From Tetranychus cinnabarinus (Eukaryota > Arthropoda > Arachnida > Trombidiformes > Tetranychidae): a DNA stretch of 64,000 nucleotides. The position numbers were made by a program, and so were the translations under genes. The notes beneath the pieces are model-generated. The model did not search any database and was not told where the DNA came from. It worked only from the letters and a program-made list of their open reading frames with translations. The DNA is taken from the NCBI GenBank assembly GCA_022266195.1, contig WHVY01000002.1, positions 6,525,001 to 6,589,000 on the forward strand, written 5' to 3'. Shown here one piece after another: positions 59,972-64,000 of this stretch. How positions within the stretch are numbered: the first letter of the stretch is position 1; the number at the start of each line of letters is the position of its first letter.

Positions 59972-61157
59972 CCCAAACAAGAACACACTGTTTCTGGTAA
60001 AGGTAACATACTTCAACGGATTGGACATATTTTAGGTTGCCAAAGCTTGGACAAATTGGATGGTAACACAACACTTGGCTCTCTTGGTTTAGATTCATTA
60101 CAAGCAATTGAAGTGAAAACTCTGATTGATACAACTTGTAATGTTAATTTATCCAACATTGCTATTCTTAAATTAACCATTTCTGAAGTGGATAAACTGG
60201 CAACTGATAGCAATCAAATGGCACCTGAAAATGATTTAGACAAAAGGAGTATCGAAGAGCAAACGTTAATCAACTTAACGGATAAAGGAACTGAACCCAT
60301 ATTTTTCTTTCCTCCAGCCTTTTTTGATTTTCTATCAATGATGCCAGTTGCTGAAGCTTTAAACAGGACTGTAGTTGGTGTTCAATTGACGGAAAAGGTT
60401 CGGTCTTTGGGAACATTCAAGCAAATTTCCAACTTCTATGCAGAAACCATATTAGCCGCTTATCCAAATTTAAAAAGATATGATTTTGTTGGTTATTCCT
60501 TTGGTTGTACTGTTGCTTTTGAATTGGCCAAAGTGTTACAAGAAATAATTGGTAAATCTCGAGTTGATCGGATTGTATTTATTGATGCTTCGCCTTATGG
60601 TTTGAAAAAGTTGGGACAAAAAACCATGAAAATGGTGCTTGCTGGTATTCCTAGTTGGGAAATATTCATTTCTATAATGCAGTTCATGGGTGTTAGAATT
60701 GACGAGAAAACTAAAAGATTATTAGAGGAATCTGAAGATGACGAGTTCATGTATCAAGAAGTTGTCACACAAACCCTGATTGATGCTGGAATGAATGGTC
60801 CCACTGATTCGTTGATTGACAATGCTGCCGGAATGATTGACAGAACTTATTATCTTGGATCAATGGAGGATTTAGGGACATTTGATGGCGATGCTTTGTT
60901 TATTCAAGTTATAAATAAAGCAGTTGTATCGAGCGGTACAAGTTCACTTGTTAATGAAGGTCTCCCTAAGGTAAATTTAACCATTAATTATGAGCGAATT
61001 TTATTCAATAATCTAATTTGTTTCTCTTTTTCTTGATTTTTTCAAACAGATTATCAAAGGTGCTTTGAAAACAGTCATGTTCAATGCAACTCATTTTGAT
61101 GTACTCAAAGTTTACGCTCGGGAAGTAGCTGCTGAAATTGAAAAGATTATGCCGTGA
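59972..61157 (+). CDS. FASN: Fatty acid synthase C-terminal fragment: ACP plus thioesterase
   Basis: In animal FASN the ACP carries the growing chain and the thioesterase releases it. Exons are 59972-60970 and 61050-61157 (TGA). The ACP is recognised from QRIGHILGCQSLDKLDGNTTL and from LGLDSLQAIEVK, whose Ser (codon at 60,095) is the phosphopantetheine site. The thioesterase follows: PIFFFPPAFF, nucleophile motif GYSFG (Ser codon at 60,497), VFIDAS with the probable catalytic Asp, and NATHFDV with the probable catalytic His in exon 2. All key residues are present. The KS, AT, DH, ER and KR domains are absent. Upstream sequence switches at 59,971 to LIM copy B in another frame, with no start codon, so this is a gene fragment or an assembly break. 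A polyadenylation signal lies near 61,275. Confidence 0.85.
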
Positions 61158-61640
61158 TCAAGAATTTGGATTTTCTTACTTGATGTACAAAGATTATTAT
61201 TGAATAATTCTGGTAATTTTGGATAGACTAGTTAATCGAAGATTGGATTCTTTCTTTTTTCAGTTTTGTGTTCAATAAATTAATTTAAAATGAAGATTTA
61301 ATCATTCAACTCTACTCTATTCAAACACTTGAATAATAGAAATCTCAGAGTTTACGAAATCCTGTTTACCCAGATTGAGAAATATCTGATGGAATCGGGA
61401 TCAATGACAAGCATTAGGAAAGAACAGAAGACGGACAACTAAGTTCAACGACTATTCAATCAGTAAGCTGATTATTGTCCTGATGGTTGTTTGTTAGCAA
61501 TAAAATAGATTTCAGTTGACAATAGATTAGGCCGTTTGAACTGCTTTTTTGTAAAACTTCCAAAATGGTGCCGTTGACGCGTTCATTAAAGAGTAATGTT
61601 TCTTTTTCTATCCAGTATCATTACTTTAAATTGAGTGAAA
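60522..61640. repeat. Segmental duplication unit 2 (partner 56090-57208)
   Basis: 1,119 bases present twice with no length difference, covering the thioesterase 3' part, the intron, the terminal exon and about 480 bases of 3' flank. Both intron and flank are conserved, which points to a very recent DNA-level duplication, not retrocopying. Confidence 0.9.
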
Positions 61641-61918
61641 CACAATTAAATTGAATGCATGTATAATCAGATAGTTTTGGTTAAAGTCGATGAATTTTGT
61701 CACATCGTTAAAGTTGAAGAACCAGCGTTAAGCAATTGAATGGCAAGGAAACTAATTCAACACAAAATAGTCTGTCTCTGGCAATCCTGGAAATTACATT
61801 CATAAATTGACACGGAACCAAATAATTTGTTTACTTCGTAATTTGATTGGTTTGGAATTGCGTTTCACGAAGAAAAAGATTCATCTTAATTAAAGGTTCT
61901 TCTGTTTCTCCTATTTAG
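61641..61918. other. Unassigned spacer
   Basis: 278 bases downstream of the FASN fragment. No feature seen. Confidence 0.5.
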
Positions 61919-62460
61919 GTTTCATGGTCAATGTTGAGTTTATGAGAATCAGTTTTGACGGTAAATCTGAAATTATTGAAAGAGTGTAAATGTAACGATT
62001 GGAGAGAAACTGTTAAAACAAATTTCTATCGATTCAGAAATGATTAAGCCTACTGATTGTTTGATTGTTTACAATACGGTTGGTATAATTGTTAGAGATT
62101 ATTAGCTCGAATCGACAAATTGACTTGGTTAAGTTTAATTGACAAATCTTTTATTCAATTTACAAAAAAAAACAGTTTCATGATGAAACTTTCATCAATT
62201 GGAACAAGTTCATTCGTTAAAGGACTTTCCAAGGTAAATTAATCATGACAATTGATGAATATAAAAAAGGTAAAATTAGTAGTAGGTGTTACAGGTAGGA
62301 AAATTGTTGCGATTTAATTACTACATTTTACTCTTTTATTTAATCACTTGGGTTTCATCAAAAGTCAAGAGATCGAGGGTCATTTAAGGCTGTCTTGCCC
62401 AGTGCAAGTGAAATATTTTGATCAGTTTTACCGCGAAAAGTGGCAATTTATATTGATAAT
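61919..62460 (+). pseudogene. Old decayed relic of a FASN thioesterase
   Basis: Four blocks align in order with the thioesterase upstream. These are EFMRISFDGKSEIIERV (61,937-61,987; cf. QFMGVRIDEKTKRLL), KQISIDSEMIKPTDCLI (62,013-62,065; cf. TQTLIDAGMNGPTDSLI), SIGTSSFVKGLSK followed by a gtaaat donor at 62,234 (cf. SSGTSSLVNEGLPK and the same donor), and a terminal-exon-like block at 62,383-62,450. Stops and frame changes interrupt it and the His-bearing segment is altered. It indicates a second, older FASN-type gene that once ended here. Confidence 0.65.
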
Positions 62461-63026
62461 GTTTTGATAAATCACCTTGATTTGATTAATAGAAATGGTG
62501 ATAATGATTCGACAAAAATATCAGAATATGCTTAGTTAGATATAATTAACTGGAAAATTTTGCAATGGTTTTCAAGCTGATTTAATTAGGCAACTTGTCC
62601 TGAATAAATACGCAAAAACAGTCTTTATTGCTGGAAAAGTGTTACCTGTAAAAAAATTTCATTTGATGATTTTGGTTCTCTTCAAGTATTATCTTTTCCT
62701 TGATGAATGTAATCCCACAATTGGTTCAGTTTTCATGATTTGAATGTTCATTTGATGATGTAACTTGGCATTTTCCCGTTTATTGATTCATCGGATGTTC
62801 GTTGTATTTACTCTTGTTATCACTGATAACAATAGATTCCAAACATTTAACACTAACTGGTAGATGATGATGATTATTATTATAATAATAAATGATGTTT
62901 ACGATCTTCATGAAGAAGATGAGGATGATAACGATGATAGCTGAAGGTTCACTTTTTGTTCATAAGGCAGTCTTAATTGTATTGTTACAAATAAATATCA
63001 TCACAATTTAGCTTTAACATGTTCCA
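62461..63026. other. Intergenic region
   Basis: 566 bases between the relic and the REEP stop codon, with ATGATG/TAATAA runs near 62,860-62,940. It should include the REEP 3' UTR. Confidence 0.5.
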
Positions 63027-63955
63027 TTAAAATTGCTTGGTAGTTGTTTTTCTTTCTCTTCTTGGTCTAAGTCTACTGTTTTCTTTGACGGGTTCTTTAA
63101 CAGGTTCCTTAACAGGTTCTTTAACATTTTCTTGTATATTTTCTTTACCAGCATCCATGTCAATGTCTATGATTTCTTTAACAGTTTCTTTTCCATTTTC
63201 TATCACTTCTTCAATCTCAATTTCATTTCCAATATCTTTGCTTATCTCCTTTAAACCATCTGAATTAAGCACTTGTGTAAGACCATAGGCAAGCGCATTA
63301 TGTAAAGGCGCAGAAAAATTTCTCCACAAATGGCTTATCCCAGCAAAGCTAAATATAGTTGCTTTATTTATATAAGAATCGATGATCTACAAGAGAAGAA
63401 AGAAGAGAAAAGATGAACAATTAAAGTCTGTGGATAAACAGAAAAAAGGGAGACTTGAGGTTTCCAAAACAGAAACGTTTCACATTTCAAGATTTCAATG
63501 TCTCTTCCTGGATGCAATTTTTGGATAATCTTACCTCTTCACGTTTATTAAGCTCAGGGTGGATAACAGTTTTGTAAAATACTTTGGCACCATTGCCATA
63601 AGGAGACATTAACCATAATATAAAGAAAATTTTAAACTCGTAGTAAAAAGGAAACCAGAAGGCAATCAATATATCTGAGAAAAATTCAGTTGCGTTGAAG
63701 ATACCATAACAAACCCAGTACATCATCCATCTTGACTATAAAATAAAAGAGAAATAGAGAATGAAATCATGACGAAAGTTCATATTAAATATATATTTAA
63801 AAGGAACAGGGGTGTTAATTGTGTTGAAAGACACAAAAGAGGTTAATTGTGAGCAGAGATAAAATAATTAATCAAAGAATAACTTACATGTTCTCTGGCA
63901 TCTTTCTTTTTGATTGCCTTATAAGATGAATATGCTGGATAAAGTGTACCAAAAA
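63027..63955 (-). CDS. REEP: REEP1-4-type receptor expression-enhancing protein (TB2/DP1/HVA22), 3' three exons
   Basis: Family members are hairpin membrane proteins that shape tubular ER and link it to microtubules. Exons are 63955-63888, 63735-63535 and 63386-63027 (TAA), with agreeing phases. The translation FGTLYPAYSSYKAIKKKDAREH, RWMMYWVCYGIFNATEFFSD, WFPFYYEFKIFFILWLMSPYGNGAKVFYKTVIHPELNKREE matches the REEP1-4 core with its two hydrophobic hairpins. The last exon gives a helical segment and an acidic/basic tail with three KEPV repeats and a terminal RPRRERKTTTKQF. The first exon with the initiator Met lies beyond the right edge; the exon at 63,955 expects one base from it. Confidence 0.92.
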
Positions 63956-64000
63956 CTAATTTACAATGTGAATAAAAATATTTAGCTATAAAATTAAACG

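Noticed and set aside
59900..60040. LIM-FASN fusion protein
   Set aside because: The LIM frame and the ACP frame differ at 59,971, and the LIM frame meets a stop about 20 codons into the FASN sequence.
1..64000. tRNA, rRNA, snRNA genes or CRISPR-like arrays
   Set aside because: Reading both strands for B-box-like GGTTCRANNCC words, rRNA-like blocks and regularly spaced repeats gave nothing I could support.

Overview
This is a 64 kb piece of an AT-rich animal nuclear genome. Genes are split by GT-AG introns of about 80 bases to 16 kb, intergenic DNA is full of simple repeats, and the proteins are metazoan (KDM3, KDM8/JMJD5, zyxin/LPP, animal-type fatty acid synthase, REEP). The Asn/Gln/Ser-rich insertions and the base composition suggest an arthropod, possibly a mite-like chelicerate. 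That placement is inference. I see no bacterial, viral or organellar sequence.

The left two thirds (1 to 42,645) is essentially one gene on the minus strand: a KDM3/JMJD1-family histone demethylase. Nine exons that agree in splice phase give about 1,934 codons, from the initiator Met at 42,645 to 1,382. The zinc finger and JmjC catalytic domain must lie beyond position 1. Intron 1 holds a complete, intronless KDM8/JMJD5-like gene on the same strand (38,764 to 40,242), so one JmjC gene is nested in another. Introns 5 (10.4 kb) and 3 (16.4 kb) show no gene I can support.

From 42.6 to 47.1 kb there are three weakly supported small coding candidates. From 47.4 to 62.5 kb lies a mosaic of segmental duplications and nested DNA transposons built from two genes. 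The first is a short three-LIM protein of the zyxin/LPP family. Copy A (48.5-50.2 kb) keeps LIM1-LIM3 but has an altered start codon and an altered LIM3 zinc ligand. Copy B (58.6-60.0 kb) keeps the family-like start and LIM3 residues, but has lost LIM1/2 and carries a hAT-like insertion. The second is the C-terminal end of a fatty acid synthase: an ACP-thioesterase fragment at 59.97-61.16 kb, a truncated near-identical copy at 56.09-56.73 kb, and an older decayed relic at 61.9-62.5 kb. Between the copies is an apparently normal intronless HAD phosphatase gene (PGP/PDXP family, 50.8-51.8 kb, minus).

Three transposon-like elements interrupt the duplicated units: a 589 bp foldback element, a 924 bp mariner-like insertion, and a 345 bp hAT-like MITE. 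A fourth, a 271 bp Harbinger-like MITE, lies just upstream. All four have target-site duplications that can be read directly. The right edge carries the 3' three exons of a REEP1-4-type ER-shaping gene (minus strand).

I did not find an evident new biological system. The most informative region is the LIM/FASN mosaic, where family-conserved residues are split between two damaged copies. That points either to recent gene-fragment shuffling or to an assembly problem, and it can be tested.
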